A DNA stretch of 64,000 nucleotides from positions 1 to 64,000 of the forward strand of contig JANLFO010000012.1 of assembly GCA_024653205.1 (NCBI GenBank), in the 5' to 3' direction. The position numbers and the translations under genes are program-made. The notes beneath the pieces are model-generated. The model saw only the letters and a program-made list of their open reading frames with translations, did no database searches and had not been told where the DNA came from. Source of the DNA: Clostridia bacterium (GTDB lineage Bacteria > Bacillota > DSM-521 > Neomoorellales > SLTJ01). Below are positions 16,650-24,876 of the stretch, piece by piece (position 1 is the first letter of the stretch; the number at the start of each line of letters is the position of its first letter).

Positions 16650-17063
16650 ATGCGGGTAAAAGGGCGTTACTGCCGTGGGAGGGGCGAAGCTGCCGCCTTC
16701 ACCCGGCTGGAATGGGTACAGGAGCAATGCCGGGAAAAGTTGGGGTTCAATCCCCGTCCCGGCACCGTAAACCTCAGAGTGAAGGCCGGGGATCTGGCCC
16801 GTTTGCGGCAGGTGGCGGAAGCCCGGGGGGTGGTCCTGGCTTCGCCGTGTCGCGAGTACTGCGATGCCTTCTGCCTTCCGGCCCGGCTGGGTCGGGCGGG
16901 GACCTTTGTGGAGGGAGCACTGGTATTTCCCCGGGTTGGCGACTACTACACGGACATGATCGAGTTCCTGTGTCCGGTGGAAGTAAAGAGCCGGTTTGAG
17001 CTTCAGGAAGAAGAAGAGATGGAACTGATAATCATCCGGCCGGACGCGAATGCAGGTGATTAG
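16650..17063 (+). CDS. Archaeal-type CTP-dependent riboflavin kinase-like protein (DUF120)
   Basis: 137 aa, about the length of the archaeal RibK domain. Seen: an N-terminal strand-turn GRYCRGRGEAAAF, LGFNPRPGTVNLRV at 31-44 (archaeal pattern G-F-x-P-x-P-G-T-x-N-x-x-x) and DYYTDMIEFLCPVEV at 98-112 (archaeal pattern HY..VIEIIAPV). The region between, where the archaeal enzyme binds CTP/flavin, carries three Cys (67, 71, 75). The archaeal enzyme makes FMN from riboflavin with CTP. It lies in the glcD-glcF operon and could supply or manage flavin for GlcD. Activity is uncertain; it may be a flavin-binding or regulatory derivative. Confidence 0.72.
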   Translation: MRVKGRYCRGRGEAAAFTRLEWVQEQCREKLGFNPRPGTVNLRVKAGDLARLRQVAEARGVVLASPCREYCDAFCLPARLGRAGTFVEGALVFPRVGDYYTDMIEFLCPVEVKSRFELQEEEEMELIIIRPDANAGD

Positions 17064-17064
17064 C

Positions 17065-17619
17065 ATGGCGATTCACGTTTCCCGGAGGGTTGCTCCGGAG
17101 GGCTGGACTGCTTTCGAGACCGATCCTTATCTTACCGTGAGCAAGAGACGGCTGAACCAGCGCTGCCTGCCGTGCCTGGAAGGGCTCCTGGATCAGCTCA
17201 AGAAAGGCCGCCGGGAGGTCGCCCTTGGTCCGGCCTGGAGCTGCTGGAAGATAACCGTGGTGCTTCCGGACCTGGACCGTTGCTGGGCCTTCCTGGGGGC
17301 GTTTGAGGAGCTCTTCCCTCACGAGTACGTCTGCGGCAAGCTGGGAACCTCCGATCCCCGGCGTGCCACCCGGGTAGTGGTGTTTCACCTGGAGCACGCG
17401 ACCCAGGTAGACGCCCTCCGGCCCAAGGTCAAGCAGTGTGCGGCGGCATCGGGGCAGGTTCGGGAGCTGAAGGTATCGCGGGGCTGTGCCGATCCGTACG
17501 AATACCTCCTGGGCCCGTGGCCGGAATGGCAGCCCGTTACGCCGCTACGGCATCCCGAGCGGGTGCCGGCGGTTCTCGAGAGGCTCCGGGCGCTGCTTTA
17601 CGGCGAGGCTTCGGGCTAG
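17065..17619 (+). CDS. Unrecognised 184-aa protein, last gene of the glcDF operon
   Basis: Not recognised. The ATG at 17065 has AGGTGA 5 bases upstream and starts 1 bp after the previous stop; an earlier in-frame ATG at 17050 overlaps that gene and is less well placed. No signal peptide or membrane segment. There are several Cys (CLPC, a lone Cys in WSCW, KQC, RGC) but no clear metal motif. The charged, Leu-rich ends suggest a soluble alpha/beta protein. Position suggests a role linked to GlcDF or the DUF120 protein. It converges with rpe after 16 bp. Confidence 0.7.
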   Translation: MAIHVSRRVAPEGWTAFETDPYLTVSKRRLNQRCLPCLEGLLDQLKKGRREVALGPAWSCWKITVVLPDLDRCWAFLGAFEELFPHEYVCGKLGTSDPRRATRVVVFHLEHATQVDALRPKVKQCAAASGQVRELKVSRGCADPYEYLLGPWPEWQPVTPLRHPERVPAVLERLRALLYGEASG

Positions 17620-17635
17620 CGAGGTTGGGCCCGGT

Positions 17636-18319
17636 TCAGCGGTCGTGGTTCACCGCCCGCCGCAGTTCGGCAACGGCCGCCGCCGGGTCGGGGTGGTTAA
17701 AGACGTAGGTGCCGGCCACCAGGATGGAGGCACCGGCTTCCGCCGCCCGCAGCCCGGTCTCAAGGCCTATGCCTCCGTCTACTTCTATCTCGCAGCCTAG
17801 GCTCCGCTTTTCTACGGTCTCCCTTAGGCGCGCGACCTTGGGGAGTACACCCGGAATAAAGTCCTGACCGCCGAAGCCGGGATTAACGGACATGACCAGT
17901 ACCAGGTCGACTTCCTCCAGGATCTCCTCCACCGCCACCAGGGGAGTGGCCGGATTCAAGGCCACGCCCGCCTGCTTTCCCATCTCCCTTATCCTTTGGA
18001 CTACCCGGTGGAGGTGAGGGCAGGCCTCCACGTGCACGGTAAGCAGATCGGCTCCGGCCTCGGCAAACGCCTCTATGAGCTGCTCGGGGTTGGAGACCAT
18101 CAGGTGGACGTCGAAGAGGAGGCGGGAATGCGGGCGAAGCGCGCGCACCACCGCCGGACCCAGGGTGAGGTTGGGAACGAAGTGCCCGTCCATGATGTCC
18201 AGGTGTAAGAGGTCCGCTCCTGCCCCTTCTACCCTGGCAACTTCCTCCGCCAGGCGGCCGAAATTCGCGGCCAGAATCGAGGGGGCAATCTTTACTCCGG
18301 ATTTTGGCTCCTGAAGCAT
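17636..18319 (-). CDS. rpe: Ribulose-phosphate 3-epimerase
   Basis: 227 aa TIM-barrel enzyme interconverting ribulose-5-P and xylulose-5-P. Signatures: LHLDIMDGHFVPNLTLG (metal-binding and catalytic residues), VHLMVSNP and the phosphate-binding end EVDGGIGLET. It is the last gene of the minus-strand yugP-to-rpe string, 21 bp after rsgA, in the order usual for Firmicutes (prkC-rsgA-rpe). Confidence 0.96.
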   Translation of the reverse strand: MLQEPKSGVKIAPSILAANFGRLAEEVARVEGAGADLLHLDIMDGHFVPNLTLGPAVVRALRPHSRLLFDVHLMVSNPEQLIEAFAEAGADLLTVHVEACPHLHRVVQRIREMGKQAGVALNPATPLVAVEEILEEVDLVLVMSVNPGFGGQDFIPGVLPKVARLRETVEKRSLGCEIEVDGGIGLETGLRAAEAGASILVAGTYVFNHPDPAAAVAELRRAVNHDR

Positions 18320-18340
18320 GGCTCTCCTCCCCCGGGAAGG

Positions 18341-19219
18341 TCAGTAGTCCTTTTCGGCTCTAATTACTTCCTCCAGAAGCTCCAGGTAGTGGGAGTAGCG
18401 CTCCGCGTCGATTTCGCCCGCCTCCACCGCCGCCCGCACGGCGCAACCCGGCTCCTGGCGGTGAAGGCAGGAGGAAAAGCGGCAGCTGCCCGCCCGGCCG
18501 GCGATCTCCGGAAAACAGAAGCCCAGTTCTTCTCGACGCAGGGGCGGAAGCTGCAGTTGGGAGAAGCCGGGGGTGTCCGCCACCCACCCGCCTCCCGGAA
18601 GGCGCAGCAGCTCTACATGGCGCGTGGTGTGCCTGCCCCGCCCGATCTTCTCGCTGACCGTTCCCGTCTTGAGCCGGAGCCCGGGGAGCATGGCGTTGAG
18701 CAGGCTGGATTTCCCCGCCCCCGAGGGACCGGCGAAGACCGAAATGTTGTCCTGCAGCCTGGCCGCCAGGCCCTCCACCCCCTGGCCGGTAACCGCGCTG
18801 GTGACCAGTACCGGGTAACCCAGGCGGCCGTAAAGGGCCGGCAAAGGACCGGGCTCTCCGGCGGCCAGATCCACCTTGTTAAAGGTCACTACCGGCGCCA
18901 GGCCTATGGCTTCGGCCATCACCAGGAGCCGGTCCAGCAGCAACCGGTTTACGGGGGGCGCGGCCAGGGACATCACGATCACCACCTGGCGGACGTTGGC
19001 CACGGCCGGGCGCACCAGGCAGGACTCCCGGGGCAACACCTCTTCGATGGCCCCGGTATGTTCGGGCAGGAGACGAAAACGCACCCGGTCTCCCGGGACC
19101 ACCTCCTGCCGGCGCCAGCGGTACTTACCCCTGAGGACGCAGCGCCGTACCTCCCCGTCAGCCTCTACGTCGAAGAACCCGCCTCGGGCACGCACAACCA
19201 GGCCTTCGCGGTAGGTCAT
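18341..19219 (-). CDS. rsgA: Ribosome small-subunit GTPase RsgA
   Basis: 292 aa circularly permuted GTPase assisting late 30S maturation. N-terminal OB fold (about 1-65), then G4 FNKVD, G1 GPSGAGKSS, G2 RHTT and G3 DTPGF in permuted order, and a C-terminal zinc-binding region (CRFSSCLH..C). The start ATG at 19219 lies 6 bp after the prkC stop. Confidence 0.95.
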   Translation of the reverse strand: MTYREGLVVRARGGFFDVEADGEVRRCVLRGKYRWRRQEVVPGDRVRFRLLPEHTGAIEEVLPRESCLVRPAVANVRQVVIVMSLAAPPVNRLLLDRLLVMAEAIGLAPVVTFNKVDLAAGEPGPLPALYGRLGYPVLVTSAVTGQGVEGLAARLQDNISVFAGPSGAGKSSLLNAMLPGLRLKTGTVSEKIGRGRHTTRHVELLRLPGGGWVADTPGFSQLQLPPLRREELGFCFPEIAGRAGSCRFSSCLHRQEPGCAVRAAVEAGEIDAERYSHYLELLEEVIRAEKDY

Positions 19220-19224
19220 GCGGT

Positions 19225-21087
19225 CTACCCCTTCAGAGGATGGTTGACCAAATAGGGCTGGTCGTCCAGGTACACGTCAAGGGTGCCGCTGCCGTAGAAG
19301 GTCACGGTAAGGACCACGGTTTCTCCGGGACCGTGTTCGCGATCATACACCTCCCGGTCCTGCCCCTTGGCGTCGCTGATGATAACCCGCACCCGGTGGG
19401 GTCGTCCGTCGTTGGGAACGAGGATGTTCTCTATCAGGGCCGTCCTGGCCAGGGGGCCCGGCCCGCGACTGATTACCAGGTCCACGGCGTCACCCTCCAG
19501 GGCTGCGGCCTGGGGCTTGGGGCGCTGATCGATAACCACGCCCGCAAAGTATTCGCTGCTTTCCTCCTTAGCCTGGGTCACCTGCCCCAGGTTGAGGCCG
19601 AGGCGCTCCAATTCCTTCTTGGCTTCCTCCAGCGTGCGGCCTATCAGGCTGGGAACGGTCACCGGCTTGGGTTTGGGCCCCAGGCTCACCACCAGGGTGA
19701 TCTCCGATCCCTCCGCCACCGAACTCCCCGCGGGAGGGACGGTGCGGACAACGGTTCCGGCAGCAGCCTGCTCGTCGTAGACCTCCTGACGTTCCGAACT
19801 CACCCTCAAGTTGGCCTCTTCCAGGGTCAGCCGCGCCGCCCTTTCGGTAAACCCGGCAACGGGAGGCACCCGGGTCAAGGCGGGTCCCAGGCTGACGTCC
19901 AGAATGACCACCCGGAAACGCTTTACCCGTTCGTTCGCCGCCGGTTCCTGGCCGAGGACGTGGCCTTCCGGTACCTCGGCATCATGCCGCCGCTCCCCTA
20001 TTTGCCAACGCAGTCCCACGGCGGTCAGGACCCGCTGGGCTTCTTCCAGGGCCAGGCCTTCTACGGCGGGCACTTCCACCTCCGCCACCCTCCAGTACAG
20101 CTGCCAGCCGGTGTAAAGCCCGTAAAGGGCCACGGCCAGGACAACCGGGAGAACCCACCAGCGCAGCCGCCGCCGTGGACGAGAAGCGTTCTCCTCCGCC
20201 GGGACCGGCGCCGGGGTGGCGGAAGCAGTCTTCCGCTCTTTGGGCAGCACCCGGGTGGGCTCGTCCTCGGGAGGGGCGGCCGTAGCTCTGACTTCGGCCG
20301 CCATTTCCGCCGCGCCGGCGTAACGCTCGGCGGGATCCTTGGCCAGGCCCTTCAGGATTACCCTTTCCAGGCCCGCGGGAATTTCCGGATTGAGAGAGCG
20401 AGGCGATGGGGGTTCGCTCTGCAGGTGCTGCATGGCCACAGAGAGCGGGGTCTCGCCCCGGAAGGGGAGGCTGCCCGTGAGCATTTCGAAAAAGACCACG
20501 CTGACGGAGTAGAGGTCGGACCGGGCGGTTGCTACCTCACCCTTGGCCTGCTCCGGAGAAAGGTAGGAGACCGAGCCGACTATGCTGCCCGGGAAGGTAA
20601 CCGTGGCTTCGGTGGCCGCCCGGGCCAGTCCGAAATCGGTTATCTTTACCCTCCCGGCCGGAGTCACCAGTATGTTGTGGGGCTTGATGTCGCAGTGGAC
20701 GATACCGTTGGCATGGGCGTGTTCCAGGCCCTCAAGGAGCTGCAGGAGATAGCCCACCGCTTCTTCCCAGGGCAAGGGAGCACGCTCCCGGATAATGTCC
20801 TTTAGCGTCCCGCCCGGGACGTACTCCATTACCAGGTAGTGGTAAGGCCCTTCCTCACCGACATCGTAGATGCTCACAATGTTGGGGTGAGAAAGCCTGG
20901 CCACGGCCTGGGCCTCGCGCCGAAAGCGGCGCACGAAGGCTTCGTCGCTGGCAAACTGCTCGCGCAGGATTTTGACGGTCACCGTACGGTTCAGGAGCTG
21001 GTCCTCGGCCCGGTAAACGACGGCCATGCCCCCGCCGCCGATAGTTTCCGTTAGGCGGTAGCGCCCGCCCAGAACTAGGTCCCGCAA
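19225..21087 (-). CDS. prkC: PASTA-domain Ser/Thr protein kinase (PrkC/PknB type)
   Basis: 620 aa membrane kinase sensing muropeptides/lipid II. Kinase domain ~1-265 with the Gly-rich loop (IGGGGMAVVY), Lys39 (VTVK), DFG (151-153) and SPEQ. The catalytic loop reads HCDIKPHN (131-138), so the Arg of the usual HRD motif is Cys: a 'non-RD' kinase. One membrane segment lies near 310-333, then three PASTA repeats (~335-535) and a C-terminal beta-rich domain of ~75 residues. It is flanked by the phosphatase/PBP/SEDS genes and rsgA as in other Firmicutes. Catalysis should still work, but activation by activation-loop phosphorylation may differ. Confidence 0.94.
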   Translation of the reverse strand: MRDLVLGGRYRLTETIGGGGMAVVYRAEDQLLNRTVTVKILREQFASDEAFVRRFRREAQAVARLSHPNIVSIYDVGEEGPYHYLVMEYVPGGTLKDIIRERAPLPWEEAVGYLLQLLEGLEHAHANGIVHCDIKPHNILVTPAGRVKITDFGLARAATEATVTFPGSIVGSVSYLSPEQAKGEVATARSDLYSVSVVFFEMLTGSLPFRGETPLSVAMQHLQSEPPSPRSLNPEIPAGLERVILKGLAKDPAERYAGAAEMAAEVRATAAPPEDEPTRVLPKERKTASATPAPVPAEENASRPRRRLRWWVLPVVLAVALYGLYTGWQLYWRVAEVEVPAVEGLALEEAQRVLTAVGLRWQIGERRHDAEVPEGHVLGQEPAANERVKRFRVVILDVSLGPALTRVPPVAGFTERAARLTLEEANLRVSSERQEVYDEQAAAGTVVRTVPPAGSSVAEGSEITLVVSLGPKPKPVTVPSLIGRTLEEAKKELERLGLNLGQVTQAKEESSEYFAGVVIDQRPKPQAAALEGDAVDLVISRGPGPLARTALIENILVPNDGRPHRVRVIISDAKGQDREVYDREHGPGETVVLTVTFYGSGTLDVYLDDQPYLVNHPLKG

Positions 21088-21096
21088 GCGGTGTCT

Positions 21097-22479
21097 TCAC
21101 CTCGCTGTCAACCGCAGGGCGTCGGCCAGCAACTCCCCGGCAATGGGGGCCGCCACCTCTCCGCCCGAGCCGCCGTTCTCCACCAGCACGGTCACCGCCA
21201 CCCGGGGAGCTCCCGCCGGAGCAAACCCGGTGAACCAGGCATGCGCCGGGCCGTGGGGGTTCTCCGCGCTTCCCGTCTTTCCCGCCACCTCGATGCCCTT
21301 CAGTCGGGCCCTTTGCCCGGTGCCTTCCTTCACCGTTACGGTGAGGGCGCGCCTCAGGTAATCGGCAACGGAAGGGATGAACATCCGGCGCTCCTCACCG
21401 CAGGCGGCAACCGGGATGAGCTCTCCCCCCGGGTCCCTGCGGGCGGCAACGAGCCGAGGTGGCTCTAGAACTCCGCCGTTGGCTATGGCTGCCGTAATCA
21501 TGGCCACGTGGAAGGGCGTTACCAGGACCGGGCCCTGGCCTATACCCGCCTCGGCAAGAGCGTTCCCGGTTAGCTCCCGTTCCGGAAAGCGGCTCCTGGT
21601 TACAGGCAGATCAAAGGCCCACTCGGCATTGAACCCCCACCCGGGGCACGCCCCTCGGAACGCTTCGCCCCCCAGCTCCAGGGCCAGTTGGGCGCAGGCT
21701 ACATTGCAGGACTGGGCCAGCGCGCGGGAGAGATCGATCTCGCCGTGCGCGGACCAACAGTTCAGGCGCCGGCCTTCCACCACCAGAAAGCCGGGACAGT
21801 AATAGTGTTTGCCGGCCGAGGCCGGGTCCTTCTCTACCGCCAGGGCACAGGTAAGGATCTTGGCCACCGAGCCGGGGGGATAGAGACCGTTCAGGGCCCG
21901 GTTCAGCAGGGGCGCGTCCGGCCGCCTGCCGAGTTCCGCCCACTCCTCGTCTATCCTTCCGGGGTCAAACCCGGGAGTGCTGACCAGGGCCAGCACCTCC
22001 CCGGTGGCCGGGTTCGTTACTATTACCGCCCCGCGTCTCGCTGCCAGCAGTTCCGCGGCCCGCCTCTGCAGACCGGCATCCAGAGTGAGCACCACATCGT
22101 AACCCTCTCCCGCCCGGCCGATGAGGCGCCGGAGCCAGTTGACGGCGCCTTGCGTTCCCGTTTTCCCTGCCAGCCATTCTTCGGCCGCCTGCTCCACCCC
22201 GGTTTTCCCGTGCCGGTGCGATATATACCCGATAACGTGGGCGGCAGCGGGCCCGAGCGGATAAACCCGTTCGTTTCCCCGGCTTTGGGCTAGCATTTCG
22301 CCGTTTCGGTCGAGAATTCCTCCTCGGTTTACCGTTCGGGCCTCCAACTCCCGGCGGGGGTTCAACGGGTGGGCGGCGAGCTCGGGAGCCCGGGCCAGGT
22401 AGAAGTAGCCGAGATAAGCCATCAGGCCGGCGAAGCCCAAGACGAAGGCCAGGCTGAGGGTCCGGAACTGCCGCTTCAT
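21097..22479 (-). CDS. pbpA: Class B penicillin-binding protein (transpeptidase)
   Basis: 460 aa from the ATG at 22479, which overlaps the stop of the FtsW/RodA gene (ATGA); a longer open frame up to 23466 lies in a shadow frame and is rejected. N-terminal anchor at ~8-30, then the GILDRNG linker, and a transpeptidase domain with the SxxK nucleophile in PPGSVAKI, SxN as SCN and KTG in VAGKTGSAEN. It cross-links peptidoglycan made by the adjacent SEDS glycosyltransferase. It is somewhat shorter than divisome PBPs, as usual for the PbpA found next to PrkC/Stp. Confidence 0.93.
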   Translation of the reverse strand: MKRQFRTLSLAFVLGFAGLMAYLGYFYLARAPELAAHPLNPRRELEARTVNRGGILDRNGEMLAQSRGNERVYPLGPAAAHVIGYISHRHGKTGVEQAAEEWLAGKTGTQGAVNWLRRLIGRAGEGYDVVLTLDAGLQRRAAELLAARRGAVIVTNPATGEVLALVSTPGFDPGRIDEEWAELGRRPDAPLLNRALNGLYPPGSVAKILTCALAVEKDPASAGKHYYCPGFLVVEGRRLNCWSAHGEIDLSRALAQSCNVACAQLALELGGEAFRGACPGWGFNAEWAFDLPVTRSRFPERELTGNALAEAGIGQGPVLVTPFHVAMITAAIANGGVLEPPRLVAARRDPGGELIPVAACGEERRMFIPSVADYLRRALTVTVKEGTGQRARLKGIEVAGKTGSAENPHGPAHAWFTGFAPAGAPRVAVTVLVENGGSGGEVAAPIAGELLADALRLTAR

Positions 22480-23735
22480 GTCAGCTCTTCCTCCGGCCCT
22501 GTTCTGCGGCCGCCCAGTTGCAGGAGCAGGCCGATCACCAGGTAGAATACCACCGTGGAACTGCCGCCGTAGCTGAATAGGGGCAGGGTGACCCCGGTGA
22601 GCGGGAAGAGCCTGGTTACTCCTGCCAGGAGTACGAGGCTCTGCAGGGCGAGGAGCGCGGTCAGGCCTCCGGCCAGCAGGGAGCCCGCGGCATCCTGGCT
22701 TTGGGCTGCGATCCCAAACCCGCGCCAGGCCAAGACCAGGTAGAGGCCGATCACTCCCAAGGCACCGGCCAGACCCATTTCCTCGGCCAGAACGGCGAAC
22801 AGGTAATCGGTAGCCGACGCCGGGATGAGGTGGCCGTAGCCCCGCCCCACCCCGGTCCCGACCAGGCCGCCCTCCGCCAGGGCGAAAAGACCCTGCAACA
22901 CCTGGTACCCCGCTCCGTAGGCCTCGGACCACGGATCGAGCCATACCCAGATTCTCTCCTGCACGTGCCCGAACAGGTGATAGCCGGCCACCAGTCCCGC
23001 CAGCAGTAGTGCTGCTCCGGTTACCAGATAGAGGGATCGCCCGGTGGCCAGGTAAAGCATCGTCACCAGCGTGCAAAACAGTATCAGCCCGGCCCCCAGG
23101 TCCCGCTGTACGGCCACCAGCAGGAGCGAGAGGCCCCAGATCGCGCCCAGGGGCACCAGGGCCTGGGGGGCGGGGAGCCCTATTCTCCCCCAGGACCGCC
23201 AGTTCACGGAAAGGAGCTCGCGGTGCTCGTCCAGATATCCGGCCAGGGAAACGACCATCAGCAGCTTGACCGCCTCGACCGGCTGAAAACGAAGGACGCC
23301 GAGGCTCAGCCAGCTCTTGGCCCCGCCTATCCTGGTGCCCACCGCCAGGGTGGCGCCGAGCAGGACCAGGGCGAGGACGGCGGCGGAATACCTGTATTCC
23401 AGGAGGGTGCGGTAGTCGGGCAGCAGGGCAAGCAGGCACAGGCCGCCAAGGCCGATCAGCACCCACAGCACCTGACGGTCGGCGAGTGCGGGCTCAAGAC
23501 CATAGAGTTCCACCAGTCCCAGAAGGTTGAGAAGATAGGCGGCGGGAAGCAGTACGGTATCGGTTTGGGGCCAGCGCCACCGTTTGACCGCGTAGACGGC
23601 CCAGTAGCCGCCCAGCAGACCGGCCAGGCGCCACAGACGCTCGCCGCCTTCCCCGGACCGGTAGAGGTGCACCACGAGGAGCAGCAGGAAGAGGGAAACG
23701 ATCAGCAGCAGTTTTGCCTCCAGACCCCTATTCAT
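22476..23735 (-). CDS. SEDS-family peptidoglycan glycosyltransferase (FtsW/RodA/SpoVE)
   Basis: 419 aa with about ten membrane segments. The conserved SEDS features are seen: QRDLGAGLILF, the YQVLQGLFALAEGGLVGTG stretch, DYLFAVLAEEMG and a C-terminal PLFSYGGSS. It polymerises lipid II and pairs with the class B PBP encoded next to it; the four-base stop/start overlap supports coupled translation. FtsW and RodA cannot be separated by eye. Confidence 0.94.
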   Translation of the reverse strand: MNRGLEAKLLLIVSLFLLLLVVHLYRSGEGGERLWRLAGLLGGYWAVYAVKRWRWPQTDTVLLPAAYLLNLLGLVELYGLEPALADRQVLWVLIGLGGLCLLALLPDYRTLLEYRYSAAVLALVLLGATLAVGTRIGGAKSWLSLGVLRFQPVEAVKLLMVVSLAGYLDEHRELLSVNWRSWGRIGLPAPQALVPLGAIWGLSLLLVAVQRDLGAGLILFCTLVTMLYLATGRSLYLVTGAALLLAGLVAGYHLFGHVQERIWVWLDPWSEAYGAGYQVLQGLFALAEGGLVGTGVGRGYGHLIPASATDYLFAVLAEEMGLAGALGVIGLYLVLAWRGFGIAAQSQDAAGSLLAGGLTALLALQSLVLLAGVTRLFPLTGVTLPLFSYGGSSTVVFYLVIGLLLQLGGRRTGPEEELT

Positions 23736-24438
23736 AGCGGATCAGCACGGCGGTGACGTTGTCCGGTGCCCCGCGGGTGAGGGCGAGGGCAAAGAGCCGG
23801 TCGAGCAGGGCGTCGAGTCCGGTGTTCGTCCGCAACACCGCTTCCAGTTCCGAGGCCGAAACCAGCGAGGAAAGGCCGTCCGTGCATAGGAGCAGCAGAT
23901 CCCCGGCTTCCAGCGGCATTACCAGGCTGTCCACCGCCACCTCCGGTTCCGTGCCCACGGCGCGGGTGAGAACGTGCCGCTGCGGATGATGGCGGGCGGC
24001 TTCCGGGCCCAGTCCGCCCAGACGGCGCATCTCCTCCGCCAGGGAATGGTCCTGGGTCAGTTTGCGCAGACGGCCCCTCCGGTAGTGGTAGGCGCTGCTG
24101 TCGCCCACGTGACCCAGGTATAGGTTGGAGTCGAGCAGCCAGGCCACGGTCAGGGTCGTCCCCATTCCCCGGTGTTCGGCGCAGGTTTGTCCTTCCAGGA
24201 ACACCTGGCGGTTGGCCTCCCGGATGGCCTCCATCAACCGCTCTCGGGGTGGGCCCGACGGGACCTCCTCCAGCGCCCTTTCTACCGTCCGAACCGCCAG
24301 CCAGCTGGCCACCTCCCCGGCCAGGTGCCCGCCCAGGCCGTCGGCTACGGCAAATACTCCCAACTCCTCCCTGACCAGGAAGGCGTCTTCATTCTCCTTG
24401 CGTACCAAACCCGGATGCGTCCTTGCCTGAGCTTCCAC
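23728..24438 (-). CDS. stp: PP2C-type Ser/Thr protein phosphatase
   Basis: 236 aa PPM phosphatase that reverses PrkC phosphorylation. Motifs: RKENEDAF, VADGLGGH, GHVGDSSAY, LTQDHS, LLLCTDGLSSLV and the terminal GAPDNVTAVLI, covering the metal-binding Asp residues. It overlaps the next gene start by 8 bp and lies 6 bp behind the FHA gene, forming the kinase-phosphatase-FHA signalling set. Confidence 0.95.
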   Translation of the reverse strand: MEAQARTHPGLVRKENEDAFLVREELGVFAVADGLGGHLAGEVASWLAVRTVERALEEVPSGPPRERLMEAIREANRQVFLEGQTCAEHRGMGTTLTVAWLLDSNLYLGHVGDSSAYHYRRGRLRKLTQDHSLAEEMRRLGGLGPEAARHHPQRHVLTRAVGTEPEVAVDSLVMPLEAGDLLLLCTDGLSSLVSASELEAVLRTNTGLDALLDRLFALALTRGAPDNVTAVLIRYE

Positions 24439-24444
24439 GGCCCC

Positions 24445-24876
24445 TCACCCCAGGAATTTTAAAGTGGTGTCTCCCAAGGTAATCCTATCCCCGGCACTGA
24501 TCCTGGCCGGTCCCCGAAGCCGAACCCCGTTGATGTAGGTACCGTTGGTACTCCCGGCATCCTGAACCCAATAGTCTTGCCCCCGCCGGACGAGGACGGC
24601 GTGCCGGGCGGAAACCGTCGGTGCCGGCAGCACGATGTCGTTGTGCGGATCCCGGCCGATGGTCACATACTCCTTCAGAGAAAACACCGGGCCTTTCTTG
24701 CCGGTGGGATCAAGCACCACCAGGCGGGCTCCGGGCGGACCTTCGGTCGGCCCAGTCCCCTCTTTGGCCCTATGCAGGTCCTGCCAGGCCGCCCGAATAA
24801 TCTGTGCCAGGAACCAGTAAAGCAGGACCAGGAAGAGGTAACGCAGGGCGGTGATCAGGACGTCTAGTAATGCCAT
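24445..24876 (-). CDS. Membrane-anchored FHA-domain protein
   Basis: 143 aa from the ATG at 24876; a longer overlapping frame is a shadow of fhaA. One hydrophobic N-terminal segment (~6-26) anchors it to the membrane, and the C-terminal half is an FHA phosphothreonine-binding domain (VTIGRDPHNDIVL, SARHAVL, DAGSTNGTYING). It resembles FhaB/FipA-type partners of PrkC and SEDS proteins. Its start overlaps the end of fhaA by 13 bp and has GGAGGT 4 bases upstream. Confidence 0.9.
   Translation of the reverse strand: MALLDVLITALRYLFLVLLYWFLAQIIRAAWQDLHRAKEGTGPTEGPPGARLVVLDPTGKKGPVFSLKEYVTIGRDPHNDIVLPAPTVSARHAVLVRRGQDYWVQDAGSTNGTYINGVRLRGPARISAGDRITLGDTTLKFLG

Noticed and set aside
19240-20805. 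521-codon open frame antisense to prkC
   Set aside because: A shadow frame produced by high G+C; the prkC kinase and PASTA domains are unmistakable.
22480-23466. N-terminal extension of the pbpA frame
   Set aside because: It runs through the FtsW/RodA gene in another frame; the ATGA overlap gives a clean start at 22479.
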